This document shows, piece by piece, positions 28,515 to 36,716 of a stretch of 64,000 nt of DNA. The notes below the pieces were generated by a model. It saw only the letters and a program-made list of their open reading frames with translations. It was not told the DNA's origin and searched no databases. How positions within the stretch are numbered: the stretch's first letter is position 1; each line of letters starts with the position of its first letter. This stretch comes from Leeuwenhoekiella palythoae (lineage in GTDB: Bacteria; Bacteroidota; Bacteroidia; Flavobacteriales; Flavobacteriaceae): NCBI RefSeq assembly GCF_900130045.1, contig NZ_FQXT01000003.1, forward strand, positions 372,001 to 436,000. The letters are read 5' to 3'. The position numbers were made by a program, and so were the translations under genes.

Positions 28515-29386
28515 TCTACCTTCTGCTCAGCATAGCATCTTCAAGTATCATCTTTTTAGTCTTTAAATTGTATGATACATTTAAAGTCAACACTTTTCAA
28601 GCCATTGTGGTCAACTATTTGATCGCAACCACTTGTGGTTTTATGGCGTATGGTAAGTCGGTGAACTTAACAATAATTCCATCGTATGATTGGTTTCCGG
28701 GAACGCTTTTTCTTGGAGTGCTTTTTATAGTGATCTTTAATCTTATGGCGATCACCACGCAACGCAATGGTCTATCTGTGGTTTCTGTCGCGACCAAAAT
28801 GAGTGTCGTTCTCCCTATACTTTTTGGATTGATTTATTATAAAGAAAGTTCGGGCGCGTTAAAAATTCTGGGAATCGTGCTGGCTTTGATTGCGGTGTAT
28901 TTGGTTTCGTTGAAAAATTCAAGCGAAATTTCAAAAGTGAAAAATAATGGTCTGCTCTTACCTATTTTGGTATTTCTAGGCAGCGGAATCATTGATACCA
29001 GCATAAAATTTCTCGAAGACAGCTTTGTGGCAGAACAGGACGTACCCTTATTTTCTGCAATGATTTTTCTTACCGCGTTTGTATTAGGAATTGCCGTATT
29101 ATTTTACCAGATTATCCAAAAAAAACAACATCTAGCCTTTAAAAATATAATTGGAGGCATTGCTTTAGGAATTCCCAATTACTATTCTATCTACTTTTTG
29201 GTTCAGGCGTTGCGCCATCCTACCTTAGAAAGCAGTACGGTTTTCACGCTAAACAATGTGGGCATTGTTATGGTCGCGACCTTGATTGGCATTTTATTTT
29301 TTAAGGAAAAACTTTCAACAAAAAACTGGATCGGGATTGCAATCGCTGTTGTAAGTATTATACTTATAGCCGTAGTAAAATCATAA
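28511..29386 (+). CDS. EamA/DMT-family transporter
   Basis: A 291-residue inner-membrane protein with about ten TM helices arranged as two EamA-type repeats. The second half ends in STVFTLNNVGIVMVATLIG and LFFKEKLSTKNWIGIAIAVV, the classical end of a DMT unit. Such proteins export or import small metabolites; the substrate is unknown. The TTG start overlaps the preceding stop (TTGA), so translation is probably coupled to the HAD gene. Confidence 0.88.
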   Translation: MIYLLLSIASSSIIFLVFKLYDTFKVNTFQAIVVNYLIATTCGFMAYGKSVNLTIIPSYDWFPGTLFLGVLFIVIFNLMAITTQRNGLSVVSVATKMSVVLPILFGLIYYKESSGALKILGIVLALIAVYLVSLKNSSEISKVKNNGLLLPILVFLGSGIIDTSIKFLEDSFVAEQDVPLFSAMIFLTAFVLGIAVLFYQIIQKKQHLAFKNIIGGIALGIPNYYSIYFLVQALRHPTLESSTVFTLNNVGIVMVATLIGILFFKEKLSTKNWIGIAIAVVSIILIAVVKS

Positions 29387-29388
29387 CT

Positions 29389-30006
29389 ATGCAGGAAGAA
29401 TCACACAGAGACACCTATAAAACCATCACCAAAACAAGTGCAGAATCCTTGTTTAAAGACCGTGGAAGCAAATTTATAGGTCAAGCGCATCCCGTACGCA
29501 CTGAGGAAGAAATAGAAGAAATCCTGACTTCTTTGCATCAACAACACAACAAAGCATCACATATTTGTTACGCCTGGCAATTGGGCAAAAATTATGAACA
29601 TTACAGAGCTAATGATGATGGCGAACCGGGGAATTCTGCCGGACCGCCCATTTACGGGCAATTACAATCTTTTGAAGTAACCAACACGCTGGTAACCGTG
29701 ATTCGCTATTACGGTGGAACCAATCTAGGCGTTGGCGGCTTGATTCAAGCGTATAAAACTGCAGCACAACTCGCTTTAGAGACCGCGAAGATTGTAGTCA
29801 AAACCATTACTGAAGAACTTCAGTTAAAATTTGAATATGCGTTGCTACATACCGTGATGCGCATCATAAAAGAAGAGCAACTAACTATTGCTAATCAAGA
29901 AATGGAACTGAGCTGTTCAGTAACTGTTTCGGTTCGAAAAAATGATTTAGAACGGATTCAAGAACGTTTTGATGCCGTCTTCGGAATCGAAACAATTATT
30001 CTTTAG
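29389..30006 (+). CDS. YigZ/IMPACT-family protein
   Basis: A 205-residue member of the UPF0029/IMPACT family. The signature 'Y.....DDGEPGNSAGPPIY' (residues about 70-92) and IRYYGGTNLGVGGLIQAY are both present, followed by the small C-terminal domain typical of YigZ. The family is thought to act on or near the ribosome, but the bacterial function is not settled. It starts 2 bp after the transporter stop. Its 3' end overlaps the convergent thioesterase gene by 11 bp. Confidence 0.93.
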   Translation: MQEESHRDTYKTITKTSAESLFKDRGSKFIGQAHPVRTEEEIEEILTSLHQQHNKASHICYAWQLGKNYEHYRANDDGEPGNSAGPPIYGQLQSFEVTNTLVTVIRYYGGTNLGVGGLIQAYKTAAQLALETAKIVVKTITEELQLKFEYALLHTVMRIIKEEQLTIANQEMELSCSVTVSVRKNDLERIQERFDAVFGIETIIL

Positions 30007-30409
30007 CATCTTGATCTAAAAGTAGATCTAATATATATTGTGGACAACGCGTGGGCCTGTTGGTTTTCATATCAACAAAGACTAAAGTTGTTTCTGCTCT
30101 GGTTAATAATTCTTGATTTTGGTTATAAATTTCATAGTCAAAAACTATACTCGCTCGGGGTATTTTTCGCAACGTTGTTTTAACCGTTAGAAGATCATCA
30201 AAAAAAGCAGGCTTTAAAAAAGAATATCGCATATCATAAACAGGAAGCATCACGCCATTTTCTTCCATTTTTTTATAAGAAACCCCTAGATCAGACAACC
30301 ATTCTATACGTGCAACTTCCAGATATTGAGCGTAATTACCATGGTAAACCACTCCCATTTGATCGGTTTCTCCATACCTAACTTTAACAGAACTATTATG
30401 CGTTTTCAT
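29996..30409 (-). CDS. YbgC/4-hydroxybenzoyl-CoA-type acyl-CoA thioesterase
   Basis: A 137-residue single hot-dog-fold thioesterase. The N-terminal motif RYGETDQMGVVYHGNY contains the catalytic Asp, followed by the helix EVARIEWL. Enzymes of this group hydrolyse acyl-CoA thioesters in the cytosol; the chain preference is unknown here. It converges on and overlaps the YigZ-family gene by 11 bp and diverges from dnaA across 200 bp. Confidence 0.92.
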   Translation of the reverse strand: MKTHNSSVKVRYGETDQMGVVYHGNYAQYLEVARIEWLSDLGVSYKKMEENGVMLPVYDMRYSFLKPAFFDDLLTVKTTLRKIPRASIVFDYEIYNQNQELLTRAETTLVFVDMKTNRPTRCPQYILDLLLDQDAKE

Positions 30410-30609
30410 ACAGTTATTAACAAATAAATTTATACTTTCAAGAAGGAAAAGATTATGCGGAAAAAATTCTAAAAAAGCAATCTAATTTTCTTTTTTTATT
30501 ACAATTTTTGTTCACATATTTGCCCCGCACTGAATGAAACGAAGATCTCTTTATTTTCTCACTTTTCGGTCGTCCTAAACCAAAAATAACTAAAAACTTC
30601 ACCACAAGA

Positions 30610-32040
30610 ATGAGTATGACTGCGCAAACAGTATGGGATAATTGTCTCTCATTTATTCAGGACAATATAACCCCGCAGGCCTACAAAACCTGGTTTGAAC
30701 CTATACGAGCGGTTAAACTTACAGATAACGCATTAAGCATACAGGTACCCAGTAAATTCTTCTATGAATGGCTCGAGGAACACTATGTAAAACTGCTTAA
30801 AGTTTCTCTTACAAAAGAGCTTGGTGAACAAGCAAAATTGGTCTACGTGATCCGTATGGAAAACACCTACGGAAACAAACAACCATTTACCGAAAAAATA
30901 CCGAGTACCAACCGTCCCAATACGATGAAATCGCAGGAAGTTGATGCTCCTTTAAAAAATAAGAATCCCGAGCTTAAAAATCCGTTTGTGATTCCCGGGA
31001 TTCGCAATCTGGAAATCGAGTCGCAGCTCAATCCTAATTACAATTTTGACAACTTTTTAGAAGGAGATTCTAACCGTCTTGCTCGTTCGGCAGGGATGGC
31101 AGTTGCCAACAAACCCGGAGGAACATCCTTTAATCCTTTATTGATTTTTGGTGGTGTTGGATTAGGTAAAACCCATTTGGCTCACGCTATTGGTGTTCAG
31201 ATCAAAGACCGTTATCCAGACAAAACAGTACTTTATATTTCCGCAGAAAAATTTACGCAGCAATATATAGAGTCGGTTAAAAAGAATAACAGAAATGACT
31301 TTATACATTTCTATCAAGTGATTGATGTTTTAATTGTAGACGACATTCAGTTACTTTCAGGAAAAGCTGGTACACAAGATGTGTTTTTTCACATCTTCAA
31401 CCACCTGCATCAAAACGGAAAACAAGTTGTTTTGACCAGTGATAAAGCTCCTGTTGATATGCAAGACATTGAGCAGCGTTTATTGTCTCGCTTTAAGTGG
31501 GGACTTTCAGCAGAATTGCAATCGCCAGGTTTTGAAACGCGCGTTTCTATCATCAGAAACAAACTGTACCAAGACGGTGTAGAAATGCCCGAAGATATTG
31601 TTGAGTTTTTGGCTAATAATATCAAGACAAACATTCGCGAACTAGAAGGTGCTATTATTTCACTTATCGCCCACTCTTCGTTCAACCGAAAAGAGATCAA
31701 TCTAGAACTTGCTAAAAAAATTGTTGACAACTACGTCAAGCATACTAAACGCGAAGTTTCTATAGATTACATTCAGAAAGTGGTGAGCGATTACTTCCAG
31801 ATGGATGTTGATACCTTACAGTCTAAAACCCGTAAGCGTCATATTGTACAAGCGCGTCAGCTGGCTATGTTCTTTGCTAAAAAACTTACCAAAGCTTCTC
31901 TGGCAAGTATTGGCTCGCAAATAGGTAAACGCGATCACGCGACCGTACTTCACGCCTGCAAGACCGTTGACAATCTTTCTGCTACTGACAAACAGTTCAG
32001 GAAATATGTTGAAGACCTCAATAAAAAGCTTACGATGTAA
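30610..32040 (+). CDS. dnaA: Chromosomal replication initiator protein DnaA
   Basis: DnaA binds 9-mer boxes at oriC and opens the duplex. The 476-residue protein has domain I (WDNCLSFIQDNITPQAYKTW), a short linker, an AAA+ domain with Walker A GGVGLGKTH and Walker B LIVDDIQ, and the C-terminal DNA-binding domain with the signature IGKRDHATVLHA. Start at ATG 30610; a second ATG at 30616 is possible. The 200-bp upstream region holds no cluster of DnaA boxes, so the origin is not evidently here. Confidence 0.98.
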   Translation: MSMTAQTVWDNCLSFIQDNITPQAYKTWFEPIRAVKLTDNALSIQVPSKFFYEWLEEHYVKLLKVSLTKELGEQAKLVYVIRMENTYGNKQPFTEKIPSTNRPNTMKSQEVDAPLKNKNPELKNPFVIPGIRNLEIESQLNPNYNFDNFLEGDSNRLARSAGMAVANKPGGTSFNPLLIFGGVGLGKTHLAHAIGVQIKDRYPDKTVLYISAEKFTQQYIESVKKNNRNDFIHFYQVIDVLIVDDIQLLSGKAGTQDVFFHIFNHLHQNGKQVVLTSDKAPVDMQDIEQRLLSRFKWGLSAELQSPGFETRVSIIRNKLYQDGVEMPEDIVEFLANNIKTNIRELEGAIISLIAHSSFNRKEINLELAKKIVDNYVKHTKREVSIDYIQKVVSDYFQMDVDTLQSKTRKRHIVQARQLAMFFAKKLTKASLASIGSQIGKRDHATVLHACKTVDNLSATDKQFRKYVEDLNKKLTM

Positions 32041-32049
32041 AGCTTTTTA
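32023..32049 (+). terminator. Intrinsic terminator overlapping the dnaA stop
   Basis: Stem AAAAAGCTT (32023-32031) / AAGCTTTTT (32040-32048) with an 8-nt loop that includes the dnaA stop codon. The U-tract is within the 3' arm. Moderate strength. Confidence 0.55.
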
Positions 32050-32110
32050 TTGCTTCCCTAAAGCTGCTGAACAGTATTAAAGAAGTCGAAAATCTCTTAA
32101 CTATTACAGT

Positions 32111-32566
32111 ATGAAAACGCACATTTTAATGGTTTGCCTGGGGAATATTTGCAGATCACCACTTGCCGAAGGATTACTCAAATCAAAGTTAGATGCTGAA
32201 AAATTTCAGGTAGATTCTGCCGGTACGGGACATTGGCACGTAGGAAATCTACCGGACTCTAGAAGCATTGCCGTTGCTCAAAAGAATGGTTTAGACATCA
32301 CAGATCAACGCGGGATGCAATTTAAACCAGCTTTTTTTGAGCGCTATGATTACATTTTTGTAATGGATAATTACAATTATGAGGATGTGGTAGCGCAGGC
32401 GCCTAAGGAAGAAGATAAAGCTAAAGTGCAGCTGATTTTAGATGAAATTTTTCCGGGAGAACGTGTTGATGTTCCTGATCCTTATAATGACAGTCAGCGC
32501 GGGTTTGACCGTGTTTATGAAATGCTTGACGAAGCCACCACTAAGATTGCCGAACGTCTTAGCTAA
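32111..32566 (+). CDS. Low-molecular-weight protein-tyrosine phosphatase
   Basis: A 151-residue LMW phosphatase. The P-loop CLGNICRS (Cys9, Arg15; C-x5-R) is at the N-terminus and the general acid Asp lies in VPDPYNDS. Such enzymes dephosphorylate tyrosine kinases that control polysaccharide export, but no kinase gene is nearby, and some act on small molecules. It is 17 bp upstream of the methyltransferase gene and probably cotranscribed with it. Confidence 0.95.
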   Translation: MKTHILMVCLGNICRSPLAEGLLKSKLDAEKFQVDSAGTGHWHVGNLPDSRSIAVAQKNGLDITDQRGMQFKPAFFERYDYIFVMDNYNYEDVVAQAPKEEDKAKVQLILDEIFPGERVDVPDPYNDSQRGFDRVYEMLDEATTKIAERLS

Positions 32567-32583
32567 ATTTTACTCCCACTACT

Positions 32584-33303
32584 ATGCATATTAAATCTGA
32601 ATTTGGAAAACTCTATCTCATTCCGGTGACTTTAGGGGACACGCCGCCTTTAGAGGTTATGCCGGGAATGATACAGAACATCATAGAAACGATTGACCAG
32701 TACGTCGTAGAAAATGAAAAAACAGCAAGACGTTTTATTAAGCAAATTTGCCCCAAGAAGCCGCAACCTTTGCTAAAGCTTCACGCATTAAATAAACATA
32801 CTGATCCTACAGAAATCCCAAATTTTCTGGATGCCTGCCTGTCGGGTACTTCTATGGGGTTGATGTCTGAAGCAGGAGTCCCGGGTGTCGCAGATCCCGG
32901 TGCAGAAGTGGTTCGTATTGCTCACGAAAAAGGTATTCAAGTGGTTCCGCTGGTGGGGCCCTCTTCGATATTAATGGCTATGATGAGCAGCGGTATGAAT
33001 GGTCAAAATTTTGCCTTCACCGGATATTTACCCATTGACCAAAAAGAAAAACGCAACGAACTCAAACGTTTAGAACGCCTTTCTAAGGATTATAATCAGG
33101 CACAGCTTTTTATTGAAACCCCGTACCGCAACAACAAAATGCTTGATGAATTGTGCAATACGCTTAACAGGAACACTAGATTATGTATTGCTTGCGATAT
33201 TACACTTTCTACCGAATTTATAGTGACCAAACCCATATCGGTATGGAAATCAAATAAACCTGATTTACATAAGCGCCCGGCGCTATTTATAATACAACAT
33301 TAA
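32584..33303 (+). CDS. Short RsmI-like SAM-dependent methyltransferase
   Basis: A 239-residue tetrapyrrole-methylase-fold enzyme related to RsmI, the 16S rRNA C1402 2'-O-methyltransferase. The RsmI-like motif LMSEAGVPGVADPG and LVGPSSILMAMMSSGMNG (SAM binding) are present, as is FIETPYRNNKMLDEL. It lacks the canonical N-terminal LYIVATPIGNLxD, having KLYLIPVTLGD instead, so it is a divergent Bacteroidota group and the rRNA target should not be assumed. It ends at a strong terminator. Confidence 0.9.
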   Translation: MHIKSEFGKLYLIPVTLGDTPPLEVMPGMIQNIIETIDQYVVENEKTARRFIKQICPKKPQPLLKLHALNKHTDPTEIPNFLDACLSGTSMGLMSEAGVPGVADPGAEVVRIAHEKGIQVVPLVGPSSILMAMMSSGMNGQNFAFTGYLPIDQKEKRNELKRLERLSKDYNQAQLFIETPYRNNKMLDELCNTLNRNTRLCIACDITLSTEFIVTKPISVWKSNKPDLHKRPALFIIQH

Positions 33304-33330
33304 AAAAGCGACCGTTTGGTCGCTTTTTGA
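33302..33330. terminator. Bidirectional terminator between two convergent genes
   Basis: Stem AAAAAGCGACC (33303-33313) / GGTCGCTTTTT (33318-33328) with a GTTT loop. A-run before and T-run after, so it serves both strands. Confidence 0.9.
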
Positions 33331-33351
33331 TTTTTATTTTGAATCGATTTT

Positions 33352-34011
33352 CTAACTATTTAGCTTAACTTTTGCAGTTCGGTTGGGTTCAATGAATGAA
33401 ACATCATATCCACCAAATTTCTTCATATAACTGCGTATTGAAGTTCCAAAGGCATCTCTAAAACCTTCCACTCCACCTGAGCGCAAATAGCTCTTTACAC
33501 TACCGGGACCGGCTAAATGAGCCGCAGCAAGAATACCGGATTCGGTAACTTTTACGCCGTTGATCATCTTTCCATTGAAGCGTTTGATGTCTTTTCTTAA
33601 AACCCACTTATTGCGAGAAGCATTGGCTACAAAAGCCTTCTCCTGCCACACCGGATTATTTAAAAACTCATCAGTATCGGTTATCCCCAAAAGCAATAAG
33701 GTACTTCTACCAAATTGATATTTTCCTAGATAACCCAATTGATTAATACGCTTGTAATCGTTTTGAGATTCTTTAAATCCTAAGGCTTCTTTAAATCCGG
33801 TAAACGATTTACCGGTAGTTGCCAGATTTAAATTTGAAGTGTTGTCCAAGACCGAAGCATCAGCTTCGTCAAATTGTGGAACAGTATAAAATAACTCTAA
33901 ACCTTCTGTAGAATTTTCGCGTGGCTTATCTGCATCTTTTACTGACATACTTAATGCCACAAGCCCGAATACAGAAGGAAGCGCCGCTAGTTTTACGATG
34001 TTTTTCGTCAT
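33352..34011 (-). CDS. Exported lytic-transglycosylase-like protein
   Basis: A 219-residue protein with an N-terminal membrane or signal segment (KLAALPSVFGLVALSMSV) and a lysozyme-like domain from about residue 60. The stretch FKESQNDYKRIN, with the Glu in the usual catalytic position, GYLGKYQFGRSTL and ILAAAHLAGPGSVKSYLRSG match the transglycosylase SLT fold ('aAlAxxESG...GxxQ' and 'AYN' -like positions). Activity on peptidoglycan is inferred. It lies next to mltG on the same strand but 232 bp away, with its own -7 element. Confidence 0.78.
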   Translation of the reverse strand: MTKNIVKLAALPSVFGLVALSMSVKDADKPRENSTEGLELFYTVPQFDEADASVLDNTSNLNLATTGKSFTGFKEALGFKESQNDYKRINQLGYLGKYQFGRSTLLLLGITDTDEFLNNPVWQEKAFVANASRNKWVLRKDIKRFNGKMINGVKVTESGILAAAHLAGPGSVKSYLRSGGVEGFRDAFGTSIRSYMKKFGGYDVSFIEPNRTAKVKLNS

Positions 34012-34069
34012 AAAATAATTTTCAGACCGGTAGTAACGCGCTACTGAAATACCTGCCTATATTACCGCG

Positions 34070-34077
34070 CAAATATA
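34070..34077 (-). promoter_or_regulatory. Predicted promoter of the transglycosylase-like gene, -7 element
   Basis: TATATTTG on the minus strand fits TAnnTTTG and is 58 bp upstream of the ATG. The -33 position is weak. Confidence 0.45.
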
Positions 34078-34187
34078 CGATAAGAATTCAAGCGATTGAT
34101 AATGAATTGGTTAAGCTTTTCCCAAAGTCAATAAAACTCGCAAAATACGCGCTATTCTCAAGCGATTGCTACATTTTATTACCGATT

Positions 34188-34237
34188 TTAACATTTACAA
34201 ATCTGCTTTTTGAAGATTATGTAAACATTTAACATTT
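34188..34237. repeat. Two direct copies of TTAACATTT
   Basis: TTAACATTT occurs at 34188-34196 and 34229-34237, 41 bp apart start to start (about four helical turns), in the gap between mltG and the transglycosylase-like gene. The second copy is part of a palindrome TTAACA-TT-TGTTAA (34229-34242). The same 9-mer forms the inverted repeat at 8896-8933. Confidence 0.45.
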
Positions 34238-34243
34238 GTTAAA

Positions 34244-35287
34244 TTACCGGTTTATCCCTTGCTTATTGATCCAGTCTATATACTGCTTCCTGTTTGCATT
34301 ATGCTGAGCTACAGTCTTTGCAAAAAGATGATAGCCGGGATTAGAAACGTCTGCGACAAAGAAATAGTATTGATGCGATTCAGGATTTAACACGGCATTG
34401 ATCGCCGAAAGGTCAGGCATAAAGATCGGACCCGGTGGCAAACCGCCATATTTATAGGTGTTGTATGGGGAATCTGTTTCCAGATCTTTATATAAAACAC
34501 GTTTAATAACTTGATCAAAATCTCCTTGTTGTTTTTTAACAGCATAGATAACGCTGGGATCTGCATCAAGTTTCCAGCCGTTGTGAAGTCTGTTTAAATA
34601 GACACCGGCAACGCGGGGACGCTCATCATTTTTAGCTGTTTCTTTTTGTACAATAGACGCTAAAACATAAACTTCCTTAGGTGTTAAGCCTTGCGCTTCA
34701 GCTTTCGCTTTGCGCGCATCTGTCCAAAATCTATCATATTCAGTCAACATACGCTTACGGTATTCTTCGGCGGTTGTATTCCAATACAATTCATAGGTAT
34801 TGGGTAAATACATAGTCAAGGCTGTTTCTTCTGAAAAACCATTGGCCTTTAAAAATTCAGCATCTGTGAAAGCTTCAAGAAGTGCTGTACTGTCTGCTTC
34901 AATCTGCTGACTTATGCGCCCTGCTAGATTTTCTAAACGCTCTTGATTATTGAAAGAAATCTTAACTGGAATATTACCGCTACGAATAGCATTGACGATT
35001 TCGTTATTATTGCTTCCCTTCTCAATTATAAAATGCCCAGGTTTGATATTCGACACATATCCTTTGCGCTCAGCAACTTGATCAAAAGACTCGATATCGT
35101 CTATTAAAGGCTCTAAATCTGCTCGTACATCACTATAAGTAGCATCAGTTTTTACGTAGAGGTGCGCCTCTTCATTATTGAATGCAGTATTTGGTGAAAA
35201 AAACTTACCGTAAATGGTATAAGCAAAGATGCCGCCTACGATCATCCCGATCACTGCGGTAGCGGCAATAATTTTTTTAATGTACAT
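34244..35287 (-). CDS. mltG: Endolytic transglycosylase MltG
   Basis: MltG cuts nascent glycan strands and so sets their length. The 347-residue protein has one N-terminal TM helix (IIAATAVIGMIVGGIFAYTIYG), a LysM-like region and the YceG catalytic domain. The catalytic Glu lies in ASIVQKETAKNDE, with RVAGVYLNRL and YNTYKYGGLPPGPI following. Normal length. Its start overlaps the GNAT gene by 11 bp, so it belongs to the dapF-GNAT-mltG operon. Confidence 0.96.
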   Translation of the reverse strand: MYIKKIIAATAVIGMIVGGIFAYTIYGKFFSPNTAFNNEEAHLYVKTDATYSDVRADLEPLIDDIESFDQVAERKGYVSNIKPGHFIIEKGSNNNEIVNAIRSGNIPVKISFNNQERLENLAGRISQQIEADSTALLEAFTDAEFLKANGFSEETALTMYLPNTYELYWNTTAEEYRKRMLTEYDRFWTDARKAKAEAQGLTPKEVYVLASIVQKETAKNDERPRVAGVYLNRLHNGWKLDADPSVIYAVKKQQGDFDQVIKRVLYKDLETDSPYNTYKYGGLPPGPIFMPDLSAINAVLNPESHQYYFFVADVSNPGYHLFAKTVAQHNANRKQYIDWINKQGINR

Positions 35288-35819
35288 CGTTATGTATTAA
35301 TTGATATAAATATTCATTTTTAAAGCTTCCGCCCACGCGCGTCCAATCTTTTTTTAGACCCACACGTTCAAACCCTTGTTTCTCAAAAAGCTTAATACTG
35401 GGGGCATTTTCTTCTAAAATATTAGCGTACAATTGATGCAGCTCTAAACGTTTAAAAGCATACTTGGTAATAAGTTTAAGCGCTTCTGCACCATAACCTC
35501 TTCCGCGTTCAACCTTACTAAAAATCAAGATCCCCAATCCGGCTCGATGATTTCTGGGATCAAAATCAAAAAGGTCTATCATTCCCAAAGCTTCATCATT
35601 TGCGGCTTTACAGACTACCAATCGCAACTGCTTAGCTTCATAAATATCTTTATGTGCGTTTTTTAGATAATGCTTAAGTAAAAACTTAGAAAACGGAGTT
35701 AGCGTGGTACTCAACTCCCAAAGATCCTCATCATTTTCAATCTTAAAAATGAGATCGAGATCTTCAGGCTCTAATGCCCTTAAATAAACAAGTTCTCCTT
35801 TTAGGGTTAGTCCGTCCAT
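35277..35819 (-). CDS. GNAT-family (RimJ/RimL-type) N-acetyltransferase
   Basis: A 180-residue GNAT enzyme. The acetyl-CoA loop is ERGRGYGAEAL, the start GELVYLRALEPEDLDLIF is typical of the RimL/SpeG-like group, and ANILEENAPSIKLFEKQGF is the common C-terminal motif. The acceptor may be a protein N-terminus or a small molecule. It overlaps dapF by 13 bp and mltG by 11 bp, so it is embedded in a tight cell-wall operon. Confidence 0.92.
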   Translation of the reverse strand: MDGLTLKGELVYLRALEPEDLDLIFKIENDEDLWELSTTLTPFSKFLLKHYLKNAHKDIYEAKQLRLVVCKAANDEALGMIDLFDFDPRNHRAGLGILIFSKVERGRGYGAEALKLITKYAFKRLELHQLYANILEENAPSIKLFEKQGFERVGLKKDWTRVGGSFKNEYLYQLIHNDVH

Positions 35820-36583
35820 ACTCCTTGAAATACCTTTTGCGCAGGACCAATGAGAAAGATGTTTTTATATCCTTCACCTTCCGGCTCAAAACTTATGGTC
35901 AACTTACCACCTTCAACCTGAAGAGGTACGCTTGTTTGATTTACTTTACCTTGCTTATGTATTGCCAAAGCAACAGCAGTTGCTCCCGTACCGCAGCTCA
36001 ACGTCTCATCCTCTACTCCACGCTCATATGTGCGCAAGCGAAATCCATCGGTAGTCGCTTCAACAAAATTAATATTACTTCCGGCTTTGCCGTAAAGCTC
36101 ACTATACCGCAACGTTGCACCTTCCGTTTTAACGTCAAAGTCTTCAATTTGAGAGACCCATTGCACGTGATGCGGACTCCCGGTATTTAAAAACAAATGT
36201 GTATCAAATTCCTTGATTTCGGCTACATCTTGCATTTTAAGATGCACTTGTCCGTTTTCTATATGCGCCTCGTGCAGTCCATCTACCGCTTCAAAAGTGG
36301 TTGTATTGTTTATCACACCAAGTTCATTAGCAAAAGCCACAATGCATCGACCGCCGTTACCGCACATAGAGCTAGGATTTCCATCTGCATTAAAATACAC
36401 CATCGTGAAATCAAGCGTATCGTGGTTTTCAAGCAAAATCAAGCCGTCTGCGCCTATGCCAAATTTACGGTCACAAAGCTTCTTTACTAGTTTGGTATCA
36501 TTTTTGGAAAATATGTTCTGACGGTTATCTATGATTACAAAATCGTTGCCGGTGCCTTGGTATTTATAAAAAGGTATAGACAT
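35807..36583 (-). CDS. dapF: Diaminopimelate epimerase
   Basis: DapF converts LL-diaminopimelate to the meso form for lysine and peptidoglycan synthesis. The 258-residue protein has the two active-site cysteines in MCGNGGRC and LSCGTGATA, with the N-terminal KYQGTGNDFV. The ATG at 36583 (MSIPFYKYQG) fits the family; the ORF extends to 36616, which would add eleven unrelated residues across the predicted promoter. It is the first gene of dapF-GNAT-mltG. Confidence 0.96.
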   Translation of the reverse strand: MSIPFYKYQGTGNDFVIIDNRQNIFSKNDTKLVKKLCDRKFGIGADGLILLENHDTLDFTMVYFNADGNPSSMCGNGGRCIVAFANELGVINNTTTFEAVDGLHEAHIENGQVHLKMQDVAEIKEFDTHLFLNTGSPHHVQWVSQIEDFDVKTEGATLRYSELYGKAGSNINFVEATTDGFRLRTYERGVEDETLSCGTGATAVALAIHKQGKVNQTSVPLQVEGGKLTISFEPEGEGYKNIFLIGPAQKVFQGVWTD

Positions 36584-36605
36584 AGCTGGTTTTTTAAAAG
36601 CTTCG

Positions 36606-36613
36606 CAAAAATA
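36606..36613 (-). promoter_or_regulatory. Predicted dapF promoter, -7 element
   Basis: TATTTTTG (minus) fits TAnnTTTG, 22 bp upstream of the dapF ATG. It supports the shorter start at 36583. Confidence 0.45.
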
Positions 36614-36716
36614 CATAAAGCGAATAATCTACACCTTGTTAAGACCGAGTTAAATCCTGCAACACAATATACTGTCACTCGTATTTAAAGTGTTATATAA
36701 AAAATAGAAACGTATT

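Noticed and set aside
36197-36521. Two open frames of about 100 codons antisense to dapF
   Set aside because: They overlap the dapF active-site region in other frames; no support.
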